DNA from: Arthrobacter horti
Lineage (GTDB): Bacteria; Actinomycetota; Actinomycetes; Actinomycetales; Micrococcaceae
DNA length: 64,000 nucleotides
Reading direction: 5' to 3'
Assembly: GCF_030731045.1 (NCBI RefSeq)
Contig: NZ_JAVALS010000001.1
Span: 1-64,000, forward strand
The position numbers and the translations under genes are program-made. Positions 44,140 through 52,697 of the stretch are shown piece by piece; position 1 is the stretch's first letter, and each line of letters begins with the position of its first letter. Under the pieces are notes generated by a model that saw nothing but the letters and a program-made list of their open reading frames with translations, made no database searches and was not told the origin of the DNA.

Positions 44140-45692
44140 TGGCACGGCCGGTGGGCGTGGGCCGGTGCCTGTCCGTGGCCCTGAACGGTTTGCAGGGCCG
44201 GATGGTGGAGGTCGAAGCGGACATCGGCAACACCTTGCCGGGGTTCGTCATCCTGGGACTGCCGGATGCGGCCCTGTCGGAATCGCGGGAGCGGATCCGT
44301 GCATGCGCCTCGAACTCGGGGATCCCCTTGAGCCGGCGGAAGATCACGGTGAACCTGTTCCCGGCGTCGTTGCCCAAACGCGGCTCGGGGTTCGACCTTG
44401 CTATCGCCGTCGCCGCCCTTGCGGCGGAAGGGGACATCCGGGGCACGGACGGCACGGTGTTCCTGGCCGAGCTGGGGCTGGACGGCCGCCTCCGGCCGGT
44501 ACGGGGCGTGCTGCCGGCCGTGGCGGCCGCGGTGCGGGCCGGGCACCGGAAGGTGGTGGTGGCCCACGGCAATGCCGCGGAGGCAGCCCTGGTGCCTGGG
44601 GCGGAGGTGAAGTCCTATACGACACTCGCACGGCTGGTCCTGGACTTCGGAGCGGACCCGAAAGACCTGAGACTCGACTTCGACCCGGAGGAAGCAGGGC
44701 GTGCCCCGGCCCCGGGAACGGAATCCCGGCCTGAACCGGACCTGTCCGAGGTGGCGGGCCAGGCCGGCGCACGCTTCGCTCTGGAAGTGGCCGCGGCCGG
44801 CGCCCATCACATGCTCATGGTCGGCCCTCCGGGTGCCGGCAAGACCATGCTGGCCGAGAGGCTTCCAGGGCTGCTGCCGCCCCTGAACGACGAGGCGGCG
44901 CTGGAGGTGACGAGCATCCTGTCGCTGTCTCATCAGGGCGAGGAACGGACTGAACTGATCCGACGGCCCCCGTTCGAGAATCCTCATCACACGGCGAGCT
45001 GCGCCGCCATCGTGGGAGGCGGTTCGGGCCTGCCGCGGCCGGGCGCGGCGTCAAGGGCACACCGGGGCGTACTCTTCCTGGACGAGGCTCCCGAATACGA
45101 ACGCAGGGTGCTGGATGCCCTGCGGCAGCCGCTGGAACACGGGGAGCTCGTGATCCACCGAGCGACTGGGACGGCAGCCTACCCGGCGCGCTTCCAGCTG
45201 ATCCTGGCCGCGAACCCGTGCCCGTGTGGAAAGGCATCCGGCAAGGGCACTGAATGCACCTGCACGCCCACCATGCGCCGTCGCTACTTCGGCCGGCTCT
45301 CCGGGCCGCTTCTGGACCGTGTGGACATCCAGTTGGGCGTCCAGAAGATCAGCCGGCTGGACCTGGCCTCCCTGGACGAGGCGGAGGATACGGCCACGGT
45401 GAGGTACCGGGTGGCGGAGGCCCGCCGGGCGCAGCATGAACGTCTCGCGCCGCTGACCCTGGAGACGAACTCCATGGTCCCCGGGCGCCTTCTGAGGGGG
45501 AGGCTCAGGCTGGACGGGAAGACCACTCGCATCCTGGACGGCGCCATGGACCGGGGCGCCCTGAGCGCCCGCGGCTATGACCGGGTCCTCCGTCTGGCCT
45601 GGACCCTGGCCGATCTCGCCGGAGCCGCCAGGCCCGATCATGACCATGTGGGCCAGGCCCTCATGCTGCGAAGCCCGGAGGTGATGGGATGA
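44139..45692 (+). CDS. comM: ComM/YifB-family Mg-chelatase-like AAA ATPase
   Basis: Hexameric helicase that promotes branch migration in natural transformation. 517 residues: a Lon-like N-terminal domain (ALNGLQGRMVEVEADI...LPDAALSESRERIRA), AAA core with GPPGAGKTMLAERLPGLLPP and VLFLDEAPEY, a Cys-rich insert (CPCGKASGKGTECTC) and the C-terminal GRLRLDGKTTRILDGAMDR. Overlaps yraN by one base and dprA by four, forming a coupled yraN-comM-dprA unit. Confidence 0.93.
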   Translation: MARPVGVGRCLSVALNGLQGRMVEVEADIGNTLPGFVILGLPDAALSESRERIRACASNSGIPLSRRKITVNLFPASLPKRGSGFDLAIAVAALAAEGDIRGTDGTVFLAELGLDGRLRPVRGVLPAVAAAVRAGHRKVVVAHGNAAEAALVPGAEVKSYTTLARLVLDFGADPKDLRLDFDPEEAGRAPAPGTESRPEPDLSEVAGQAGARFALEVAAAGAHHMLMVGPPGAGKTMLAERLPGLLPPLNDEAALEVTSILSLSHQGEERTELIRRPPFENPHHTASCAAIVGGGSGLPRPGAASRAHRGVLFLDEAPEYERRVLDALRQPLEHGELVIHRATGTAAYPARFQLILAANPCPCGKASGKGTECTCTPTMRRRYFGRLSGPLLDRVDIQLGVQKISRLDLASLDEAEDTATVRYRVAEARRAQHERLAPLTLETNSMVPGRLLRGRLRLDGKTTRILDGAMDRGALSARGYDRVLRLAWTLADLAGAARPDHDHVGQALMLRSPEVMG

Positions 45693-46939
45693 ACCCGCTG
45701 AACGAAATGCCGGAACTTGGAACGGAGCGAATCCGGACGGAGCATGAAACAACGGAACCGGCGGAACGGCTCGCCCGGGCGGCACTCACCCGCATCATGG
45801 AGCCACAGGACGCCACCGGACTCGCCTTGGTGAGACTGCTCGGCGCCCAGGAAGCGATGGACCGCATCGCATCCGGCGGCGGCGATCCGGCCCTGGAACA
45901 GGAGCTCCACGCAGTGCTCCAGGACCACGACGCGGCAACGGGCTGGAAGGGGCTGGGAGCAGCGATGGCGCGGTGGAGGCCGCGCCTGGAAGCACTCGCA
46001 CCGGCCCGTGACCTCCACGTCGCCCAGAAGCTCGGAGGCGGGCTCCTCATCCCCGGCGACCAGCAGTGGCCCGCGCAGCTGGACGATCTGGGCCTCCAGT
46101 CGCCCCTGGCACTCTGGTACCGCGGAGACGTGGGCGCCCTGCCGGACAAGGAGCGTGCGGTCGCCCTGGTCGGCTCCCGGGACTCCACCAGCTATGGTGC
46201 CACCATCACCGCGGACATGGCTCACGAACTCGCCTCCCGAGGCCGGACGGTGGTGTCCGGGGGAGCCTACGGCATCGACGCCCACGCTCACCGGGCTGCG
46301 CTCGCGGGCCAGGATCCTGAGGCCACCGTGCTCGGCACGGTGGCCTTCATGGCCGGTGGCATCGACCGCTTCTACCCCAGCGGGAATGAGGACCTCCTCC
46401 GGACCGTGGCACGGCGGGGCGCGGTCCTGGCCGAAGTCCCACCGGGCTGCGCGCCCACCCGGTACCGGTTCCTCCAGAGAAACAGGATGATCGCGGCGTT
46501 CGCGGGGGCCACGGTGGTGGTCGAGGCCCGCTGGCGGTCGGGAGCCCTCAATACGGCGCACCATGCGGAGGCGCTCGGCCGCCCAGTGGCGGCAGTCCCA
46601 GGTCCAGTCCATTCGGCGAACAGCGCGGGGTGCCATCGCCTGATCCGCGATGGCGGGGCCGTCCTGGTCACGGACGCGCGGGAGGTCATGGAACTTCTGG
46701 ACGGGCCGCCCGCGGAGTCCGGCGACGGAGGCGACCATCGGATCCAGGACGGACTCACCCTTGAGGGTCTCCTCCTGCTGGATGCGCTACCGTTGCGGCG
46801 GACCACCACCCTGGAGAAGCTCGGGGTGGTGGCCGGAATGGATCCGCAGGGCGTCAGGGCAGGGCTCGGCCGGCTGCAGCTGCTGGGCCTCGCCGAGTCG
46901 GTCGGTGCGCAGTGGAGGAGAGCGGCGGCGGAGTCATGA
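45689..46939 (+). CDS. dprA: DNA-processing protein DprA
   Basis: Loads RecA on incoming single-stranded DNA. 416 residues: a helical N-terminal part (1-100), the Rossmann-like core with VALVGSRDSTSYG, VVSGGAYGIDAHAHRAAL (ssDNA-binding), GGIDRFYPSGNEDLL and RYRFLQRNRMIAA, and a C-terminal winged-helix-like tail. ATG overlaps the comM stop. Together with comM, the set suggests at least a relic competence system; no comEC lies in the window. Confidence 0.93.
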   Translation: MNPLNEMPELGTERIRTEHETTEPAERLARAALTRIMEPQDATGLALVRLLGAQEAMDRIASGGGDPALEQELHAVLQDHDAATGWKGLGAAMARWRPRLEALAPARDLHVAQKLGGGLLIPGDQQWPAQLDDLGLQSPLALWYRGDVGALPDKERAVALVGSRDSTSYGATITADMAHELASRGRTVVSGGAYGIDAHAHRAALAGQDPEATVLGTVAFMAGGIDRFYPSGNEDLLRTVARRGAVLAEVPPGCAPTRYRFLQRNRMIAAFAGATVVVEARWRSGALNTAHHAEALGRPVAAVPGPVHSANSAGCHRLIRDGGAVLVTDAREVMELLDGPPAESGDGGDHRIQDGLTLEGLLLLDALPLRRTTTLEKLGVVAGMDPQGVRAGLGRLQLLGLAESVGAQWRRAAAES

Positions 46940-46993
46940 AGGGCCCGGAGCGGCGGCTTGATCCAGCCACCAACGGACGGCAGAGTGGAGAGC

Positions 46994-47917
46994 ATGCCAG
47001 ACGAAGCCCCAGGGTTCCCCGACGATCTCCTGGACGCCTACGCCCGCTATCTGACTGGCGAACGTGGCCGCTCGGGGAACACGCTCCGGGCTTACCTGGC
47101 CGATGTGCGGCAGCTTGAACGGTTCGCCGCTCAGCGGGGCGCACGGGACTGGGGCGGGGTCGACCTGCCACTCTTGAGGGAATGGCTGGCGGAGCACGCC
47201 TCCACCGGCAAGACCCGCGCCACCATGGCCAGGCACGCGGCCAGCTCCCGGACCCTGTTCGCCTGGCTCCTCCGGGAGGGCCAGATCACGCAGGACCCCA
47301 CACTCCGGCTCAAATCGCCCAAGAAGACTTCGGCACTTCCCACCGTGCTGCGCTCCGCCCAGATGGAGAAGCTGCTTGACGGGCTTCAGGCCCCGGCCCA
47401 GGACGGTGATCCGCTGGCGCTGAGGAATCTCGCCCTCGTGGAGACCCTGTACGCCACGGGGATCCGTGTGGGGGAGCTGGTGGGACTGGACGTGGATGAT
47501 CTGGATCTGGAACGCCGCACGCTGCGTGTTCTGGGCAAGGGCGACAAGGAACGGACCGTGCCGTTCGGAGTCCCGGCCGCCCGGGCCCTTGAGACCTGGC
47601 TCCGGAGGGGAAGGCCCGCCCTTGTGACGGGCACCAGCGGCCCAGCCGTGTTCCTCGGCGCCCGTGGGGGACGCATCGACCAGCGCCAGGTGAGGTCCCT
47701 GGTCTCGGAGCGTTTCAAAGCGCTCGGAGATACGGCGGCCACTGGTCCCCATGCCCTCCGGCATACCGCTGCCACCCATCTGCTGGACGGCGGGGCCGAG
47801 CTGCGGGCCGTCCAGGAACTTCTGGGACACAGCACTCCCGCCACCACCCAGCTGTACACCCATGTCTCGGTGGAACGCCTCCGGAACAGCTACCGGCAGG
47901 CCCATCCCAGGGCATGA
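46994..47917 (+). CDS. xerC: Tyrosine recombinase XerC
   Basis: Resolves chromosome dimers at dif with XerD. 307 residues: N-terminal SAM-like core-binding domain (YARYLTGERGRSGNTLRAYL), catalytic domain with ATGIRVGELVGLD (Arg), HALRHTAATHLLDGG (His-x-x-Arg), LGHSTPATTQLYTH (His and Tyr nucleophile). Complete R-K-H-R-H-Y set apparent. ATG 46994 is preferred; TTG 46958 is in frame. Ends the dprA-xerC stretch; a 281-base intergenic follows. Confidence 0.93.
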   Translation: MPDEAPGFPDDLLDAYARYLTGERGRSGNTLRAYLADVRQLERFAAQRGARDWGGVDLPLLREWLAEHASTGKTRATMARHAASSRTLFAWLLREGQITQDPTLRLKSPKKTSALPTVLRSAQMEKLLDGLQAPAQDGDPLALRNLALVETLYATGIRVGELVGLDVDDLDLERRTLRVLGKGDKERTVPFGVPAARALETWLRRGRPALVTGTSGPAVFLGARGGRIDQRQVRSLVSERFKALGDTAATGPHALRHTAATHLLDGGAELRAVQELLGHSTPATTQLYTHVSVERLRNSYRQAHPRA

Positions 47918-48198
47918 GTCACCACAGGCGGGTCGTCTCCTCCCCGACGATCGGGGTGGCCGTCTGGACGTTCCCGGGTCATTTCGGCTTCCGGAACGGC
48001 CCTGGAAGTCGACTGTGACGATCGCTGGCGCATTCCCCGGTGCTCGTGCAGAATAAGTACCAGTGCCGGGCCTCAAGCAGTGCTTGAACCCGGTCCGGGA
48101 GCCATCGGTTCCTCATAATTCAATCGTCATGCAGTGTCAGCCTGACTTCACAGGCCGAGGTCGTTGGGGAAGACGTACCTAGGGCTAAGGAGGATGGG

Positions 48199-48702
48199 AT
48201 GTCTGTTGCAATGACCCGTGGAGTGCTGTTCATTCACTCTGCGCCAGCGGCGCTGTGCCCCCACATCGAGTGGGCGGTCGCCTCGCTGGTCGATGATGCG
48301 GCCACGCTCGAGTGGGCCGCGCAGCCTGCAGCGCCTGGGATGTTCCGGGCGGAGCTGGCCTGGGCCGGTCCTGCAGGGACGGCGATTCAGCTCGCCTCGA
48401 CCCTGCGCGGCTGGACGCACCTGCGGTATGAAGTCACCGAGGAGCCGTCCGCCGGCACCGACGGTGGCCGGTGGTCCCACACTCCCGAGCTCGGGATCTT
48501 CCACGCCGTGACGGACGCGCACGGCAACATCATGGTCTCCGAGGACCGGATCCGCTTCGCCTATGAGGCCGGCGCCGGGGATCCGGCCGCCGTTTACCAT
48601 GAGCTCTCCCTCGCCCTCGGCGAAGCCTGGGACGAGGAGCTCGAACCGTTCCGGCACGCCTCCGAAGGCTCGAACGTCCGCTGGCTGCACCAGGTCGGCT
48701 GA
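48199..48702 (+). CDS. DUF3145 family protein
   Basis: 167 residues. RGVLFIHSAPAALCPHIEWA at the N-terminus and PELGIFHAVTDAHGNIMVSEDRIR identify the actinobacterial DUF3145 family, usually next to the fab cluster and of unknown function. A perfect AAGGAGG site precedes ATG. The 281 bases before it contain AGAATAAG- and CATAATT-like -10 elements but no recognised operator. It converges on fabF across a 22-bp-arm hairpin. Confidence 0.85.
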   Translation: MSVAMTRGVLFIHSAPAALCPHIEWAVASLVDDAATLEWAAQPAAPGMFRAELAWAGPAGTAIQLASTLRGWTHLRYEVTEEPSAGTDGGRWSHTPELGIFHAVTDAHGNIMVSEDRIRFAYEAGAGDPAAVYHELSLALGEAWDEELEPFRHASEGSNVRWLHQVG

Positions 48703-48724
48703 CCTTCTTCCTCCTCAGCCCGCA

Positions 48725-48772
48725 AACGACGTCGGCGCCGCTCACCCGAAGGTGAGCGGCGCCGACGTCGTT
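48725..48772. terminator. Bidirectional hairpin between DUF3145 gene and fabF
   Basis: Perfect 22-bp arms, 4-base loop CGAA. The outer bases ACGACGTCGGCGC are identical to those of the hairpin at 29170-29213. It lies between convergent genes; no T-run. Confidence 0.75.
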
Positions 48773-48777
48773 CAGGC

Positions 48778-50013
48778 TCAGTAGCTGCGGACCGCGATCA
48801 CGGCGTTGTGGCCGCCGAAACCGAAGGAGTTGCTGAGCGCCACGATGTCACCGGCAGGCAGGTCGCGGGCGGTGGTGACCACGTCCAGCGGGATCTCCGG
48901 ATCCTGGTTCTCCAGGTTGATGGTGACCGGGGCCTTGCGGTCGAACACCGCCAGGGTGGTCAGCACGGCCTCGACGGCGCCGGAGGCGCCCAGCAGGTGT
49001 CCCATCTGGGACTTGGTGGCGGAGACCGCCACATTGTCCACGTGGGCGCCCAGGGCGGCGCGCAGGGCCGTGTACTCCGGCTTGTCGCCCACCGGGGTGG
49101 AGGTGGCGTGCGCGTTGACGTGCACCACGTCCTCGGCCTGGATGCGGCCGTCGAACATGGCGGCCTTCAGGGCACGGGTGGCGCCGAGGCCCTCGGGGTC
49201 CGGGGCGGTGATGTGGTACGCGTCGGCGGTCACGGAGGTGCCGGCCAGCTCGCCGTAGATGCGGGCGCCGCGGGCCAGGGCGTGTTCCTCGGCCTCGATG
49301 ACCAGGGCGCCGGCGCCTTCGCCCATGACGAAGCCGTCACGGTTCACGTCGTACGGACGGGAGGCGTGCTCGGGGTCGTCATTGCGGCGGGAGAGCGCCT
49401 GCATGGAGGCGAACGCGGCGATCGGCATCGGGTGGATGGCGGCTTCCGCACCACCGCAGACGACCACGTCGGCCTTGCCGGAGCGGATCAGGTCCAGGCC
49501 CAGGTGCAGGGCCTCGGTACCGGAGGCGCAGGCGGAGACGGGGGTGTGGGCGCCGGCACGGGCGCCCAGGTCCAGGCTGACGGCAGCGGCGACGCCGTTG
49601 GGCATGAGCATGGGGACCGTCATGGGCAGGACGCGGCGGGGGCCGCGTTCCTTGAGGGTGTCCCAGGCGTCCAGGAGCGTCCAGACGCCGCCGATGCCGG
49701 TGGCGAACGCCACGCCCAGGCGGTCCTTGTCCATCTCCTCGATGCCCGCGTCGGCCCAGGCCTCACGGGCGGCGACGACGCCGAACTGGGTGGACGGGTC
49801 CATGCGCTTCATTTCGACGCGGCTGAGCTTCTCGGAAGCCGGCTGGGAGCAGCGGGCGGCGAAGGTGACGGGGAGCTCGTAGGTGCTGACCCACTCGTCC
49901 TCAAGGGTGCGAGCGCCGGAGACACCCTTCAGGGCGTTCTTCCACAGAGTGGGGACATCGCCGCCGATCGGGGTGGTGGCGCCGAGGCCGGTGATGACAA
50001 CTTTGCGAGACAT
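48778..50013 (-). CDS. fabF: 3-oxoacyl-ACP synthase II
   Basis: Elongating condensing enzyme of type II fatty acid synthesis. 411 residues: MSRKVVITGLGATTPIGGDV, catalytic Cys in VSACASGTEAL, the two His in NAHATSTPVGD and QMGHLLGASGAVEA, and the C-terminal NSFGFGGHNA. Start ATG 50013 with GGAG upstream. Separated from acpP by nearly 200 bases that include a very stable hairpin. Confidence 0.95.
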   Translation of the reverse strand: MSRKVVITGLGATTPIGGDVPTLWKNALKGVSGARTLEDEWVSTYELPVTFAARCSQPASEKLSRVEMKRMDPSTQFGVVAAREAWADAGIEEMDKDRLGVAFATGIGGVWTLLDAWDTLKERGPRRVLPMTVPMLMPNGVAAAVSLDLGARAGAHTPVSACASGTEALHLGLDLIRSGKADVVVCGGAEAAIHPMPIAAFASMQALSRRNDDPEHASRPYDVNRDGFVMGEGAGALVIEAEEHALARGARIYGELAGTSVTADAYHITAPDPEGLGATRALKAAMFDGRIQAEDVVHVNAHATSTPVGDKPEYTALRAALGAHVDNVAVSATKSQMGHLLGASGAVEAVLTTLAVFDRKAPVTINLENQDPEIPLDVVTTARDLPAGDIVALSNSFGFGGHNAVIAVRSY

Positions 50014-50162
50014 CGTCACTCTCCAAGTGATGTGGTGTCTGCCCGGTGGGGCAGGGAAGGTTCAGGGGTGTGCGGGTGTGACGCATTCCCGGGGAGAGGC
50101 GTCGGACACGGGCATTCCGTTCCGCCCGGGGCGCGTGTCCGCGGGAGGAACAGGCCAGGCGT

Positions 50163-50201
50163 GGACCCTGTCCCGGCGCCGGCGGCGCCGGGACAGGGTC
50201 C
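50163..50201 (-). terminator. Hairpin between acpP and fabF
   Basis: Perfect 18-bp arms (GGACCCTGTCCCGGCGCC and complement) with a 3-base loop directly after acpP, inside the fab operon. It may terminate most acpP transcripts or stabilise their 3' end, letting ACP exceed FabF. Confidence 0.7.
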
Positions 50202-50210
50202 AGACGGGTA

Positions 50211-50456
50211 TCAGGCCTGGGCGCCGGCGATGAAGCTGACGGCGTCGCTGACGGTCTTGAGGTTCTTGACCTCTTCGTCCGGGATGCGCACGCCGAACTT
50301 CTCCTCGGCGTTGACCACGATGGTCATCATGGAGATGGAGTCGATGTCCAGGTCCTCGGTGAAGGACTTGTCCAGCTCGACAGCCTCGGGAGCCAGGCCG
50401 GTCTCCTCGTTCACGATTTCAGCCAGGCCGGCCAGGATTTCTTCGTTGCTAGCCAT
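50211..50456 (-). CDS. acpP: Acyl carrier protein
   Basis: 81 residues, acidic, four-helix ACP. The phosphopantetheine Ser lies in EDLDIDSISMM (Asp-Ser-Ile instead of the more frequent Asp-Ser-Leu), followed by EEKFGVRIPDEEV. ATG with a good GGAG site. Between fabH and fabF as in streptomycetes. Confidence 0.95.
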   Translation of the reverse strand: MASNEEILAGLAEIVNEETGLAPEAVELDKSFTEDLDIDSISMMTIVVNAEEKFGVRIPDEEVKNLKTVSDAVSFIAGAQA

Positions 50457-50558
50457 GTCGGCTCCTTTTCTGTGTTGTTCCGGCAGCTGCCGGGGCTTGA
50501 CGGCCAGCTGCTGCTGACCGGGGTTCTGTGAAGTTGTCTCGGGCGGTGTGCCGGCGCC

Positions 50559-51617
50559 TCAGGGGAGCCGGACCACCTGGGCCCCGAACACCAGCCCGGC
50601 GCCGAAACCGATCTGCAGGGCGAGGCCGCCGCTGAGGGACGGGTCCTCATCCAGCAGCCGGTGCATGGCCAGGGGGATGGACGCGGCGGACGTGTTGCCG
50701 GAATCGACAATATCCCGGGCCACGGCCACATGGGCGGGAAGCTTCAGCTGCTTCACCATCTCGTCGATGATGCGCATGTTCGCCTGGTGCGGGATGAACG
50801 CGCTCAGGTCTTCTGCCGTGACACCTGCGGCGTCGAGCGCACGCTGCGCCACCTTGGCCATCTCCCAGACGGCCCAGCGGAAGACGCTCGGACCGTCCTG
50901 GCGCATGGTGGGCCAGATGTCCAGGGCCGCGGAGATCAGGGCCTGGTCATCGCTCTGGTCTGCATGACGGGCCAGGGACTCCAGCTCACGGACCTTGCCC
51001 AGGGAGTGGGTCATGCCGATGGCGTCCCACTTGCTTCCGTCGGAGCCCCACACGGAGGCGCTGATGCCGGGTTCCTCGGCAGGGCCGACCACGACGGCGC
51101 CGGCACCGTCGCCGAGCAGGAAGGAGATGGTTCGTTCATGGTTGTCGATGAAGTCGGAGAGCTTCTCCGCGCCGACCACCAGCACGAACTCTGCGGCGCC
51201 GGATCGCACCAGCGCGTCCGCCTGGGCCACGCCGTAGCAGTAGCCCGCGCACGCGGCTGAGATGTCGTACGCCGGAGCCGGGGTGGCGCCGAGGCGCTCC
51301 GTCAGGGCTGCGGCAGCGGACGGCATCGCATACGGGTGCGACACGGTGGAGACGATGACGGCGCCCAGACGGGACGGCTCGATGCCGGCCCGGTCGAGGG
51401 CCTGCCGTGCGGCCCCTTCGGCCATGTCCAGCACGCTGATCCCGGCCGAGGCGCGGCGGCGTGTCTGAATGCCCGTGCGCTGGCGGATCCACTCGTCGGA
51501 GGAGTCGATCCACTGGCAGACGTCATCGTTGGTCACCACGACGTCGGGACGGTACGCCCCGACCGCATGGATGCGTGTGGCGGGACGGATGGCGTTCTGC
51601 CGGAGGACGGGGGTCAT
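50559..51617 (-). CDS. fabH: 3-oxoacyl-ACP synthase III
   Basis: Initiates fatty acid synthesis by condensing an acyl-CoA primer with malonyl-ACP; in this group branched primers are common. 352 residues: SSDEWIRQRTGI, catalytic Cys in DISAACAGYCYG, His in AFIPHQANMRI, Asn in DSGNTSAASIPLA. The ATG shares a base with the fabD stop (TGATG), so translation is coupled. Confidence 0.95.
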   Translation of the reverse strand: MTPVLRQNAIRPATRIHAVGAYRPDVVVTNDDVCQWIDSSDEWIRQRTGIQTRRRASAGISVLDMAEGAARQALDRAGIEPSRLGAVIVSTVSHPYAMPSAAAALTERLGATPAPAYDISAACAGYCYGVAQADALVRSGAAEFVLVVGAEKLSDFIDNHERTISFLLGDGAGAVVVGPAEEPGISASVWGSDGSKWDAIGMTHSLGKVRELESLARHADQSDDQALISAALDIWPTMRQDGPSVFRWAVWEMAKVAQRALDAAGVTAEDLSAFIPHQANMRIIDEMVKQLKLPAHVAVARDIVDSGNTSAASIPLAMHRLLDEDPSLSGGLALQIGFGAGLVFGAQVVRLP

Positions 51618-52606
51618 CAGCGGGCGCCCTCGGCCTGTTCCTGCTCGGTGACGGCGTGGTGGCCGTGGCCGGCGGGAGCGGCCTCCTGCTCGACCTCGGC
51701 GAAGAGTGCCAGGGCGGCCTCAAGGTCAGCCGGGGTCTTGACGGCGACGGTCTTGACACCCGGCATACCGCGCTTGGCGAGCCCGGCGAGGGTGCCGGCC
51801 GGGGCGAGCTCGATGACGCCCTTGACGCCCTGCGCGAGCAGGGTCTCCATGCAGAGGTCCCAGCGGACCGGGCGGGACACCTGGGCCACAAGGCTGGCGA
51901 CGCCGGCCTTGCCGTTGGCGATGGCCTGGCCGTCGAAGTTGGACAGCAGCGGCACGCGGGGGTCAGAGATCTCCAATTCATGCTGCAGCGTCTCGAGGGC
52001 GCCGACGGCCGGGGCCATGTGGCTGGTGTGGAACGCTCCGGCGACCTTGAGCGGGATCACGCGTGCCTTGGCCGGCGGGTTGGCGGCCAGCGCCTCGAGC
52101 TGCTCGAAGGTGCCGGCGGCCACCGTCTGTCCGGTGCCGTTCACATTGGCCGGGGTGGCCCCGGCGGCCTCGATCGCGGCCAGGACCTCGGCCGGGTCGC
52201 CGCCCACCACGGCGCTCATGCCGGTGGGGGTCACGGCCGCGGCGGCCGCCATGCCATTGGCACGTTCGCGGACGAAGCGCATGGCGTCGGCCTCACTCAG
52301 CACGCCCGCCAGGGCGGTCGCGGTGATCTCGCCGACGGAGTGACCGGCGAGGGTCACGGGAAGCTGGGAGAGCTCGACGTCGAACAGCGCCTTGGCGGAC
52401 ACCAGGCCGGCCGCGACGATGAGCGGCTGGGCGACGGCGGTGTCCTTGATGGTGTCGGCGTCGGAGGTGGTGCCGTGGGCGGCCAGATCGATCCGGGCCA
52501 CCTCGCTGAGGGAGTCCAGGTGTTCTGCGACGCCGGGGACCTCCAGCCAAGGCTCGAGGAATCCGGGAGTCTGGGAGCCCTGTCCAGGGCAGACGATTGC
52601 TAGCAC
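51617..52606 (-). CDS. fabD: Malonyl-CoA:ACP transacylase
   Basis: Loads malonyl onto ACP. 329 residues: VCPGQGSQTPGF near the start, nucleophile Ser in LAGHSVGEITA, Arg in MRFVRERA and His in FHTSHM. Ends in a ~20-residue Ala/Glu/His tail. GTG start with GGAAAG upstream. First gene of the fab operon; the 91-base gap to fasR contains the operator candidate at 52674-52690. Confidence 0.95.
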   Translation of the reverse strand: MLAIVCPGQGSQTPGFLEPWLEVPGVAEHLDSLSEVARIDLAAHGTTSDADTIKDTAVAQPLIVAAGLVSAKALFDVELSQLPVTLAGHSVGEITATALAGVLSEADAMRFVRERANGMAAAAAVTPTGMSAVVGGDPAEVLAAIEAAGATPANVNGTGQTVAAGTFEQLEALAANPPAKARVIPLKVAGAFHTSHMAPAVGALETLQHELEISDPRVPLLSNFDGQAIANGKAGVASLVAQVSRPVRWDLCMETLLAQGVKGVIELAPAGTLAGLAKRGMPGVKTVAVKTPADLEAALALFAEVEQEAAPAGHGHHAVTEQEQAEGAR

Positions 52607-52673
52607 TTAATCAGCTTTCCAAATCAAAGGGACGATTCCGCCTGTTCGCTTGAACGAAGCTCGCGGGGCCTGT

Positions 52674-52690
52674 TTGTAGGAAGTCTACAA
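52674..52690 (-). promoter_or_regulatory. FasR-type operator candidate, fabD promoter
   Basis: TTGTAGGAAGTCTACAA is a palindrome with 6-bp perfect arms and a 5-base centre, 68-84 bases before the fabD start. 14 of 17 bases recur upstream of fasR at 53960-53976 and no third copy was noticed, suggesting a specific site. Confidence 0.6.
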
Positions 52691-52697
52691 GAACGGC

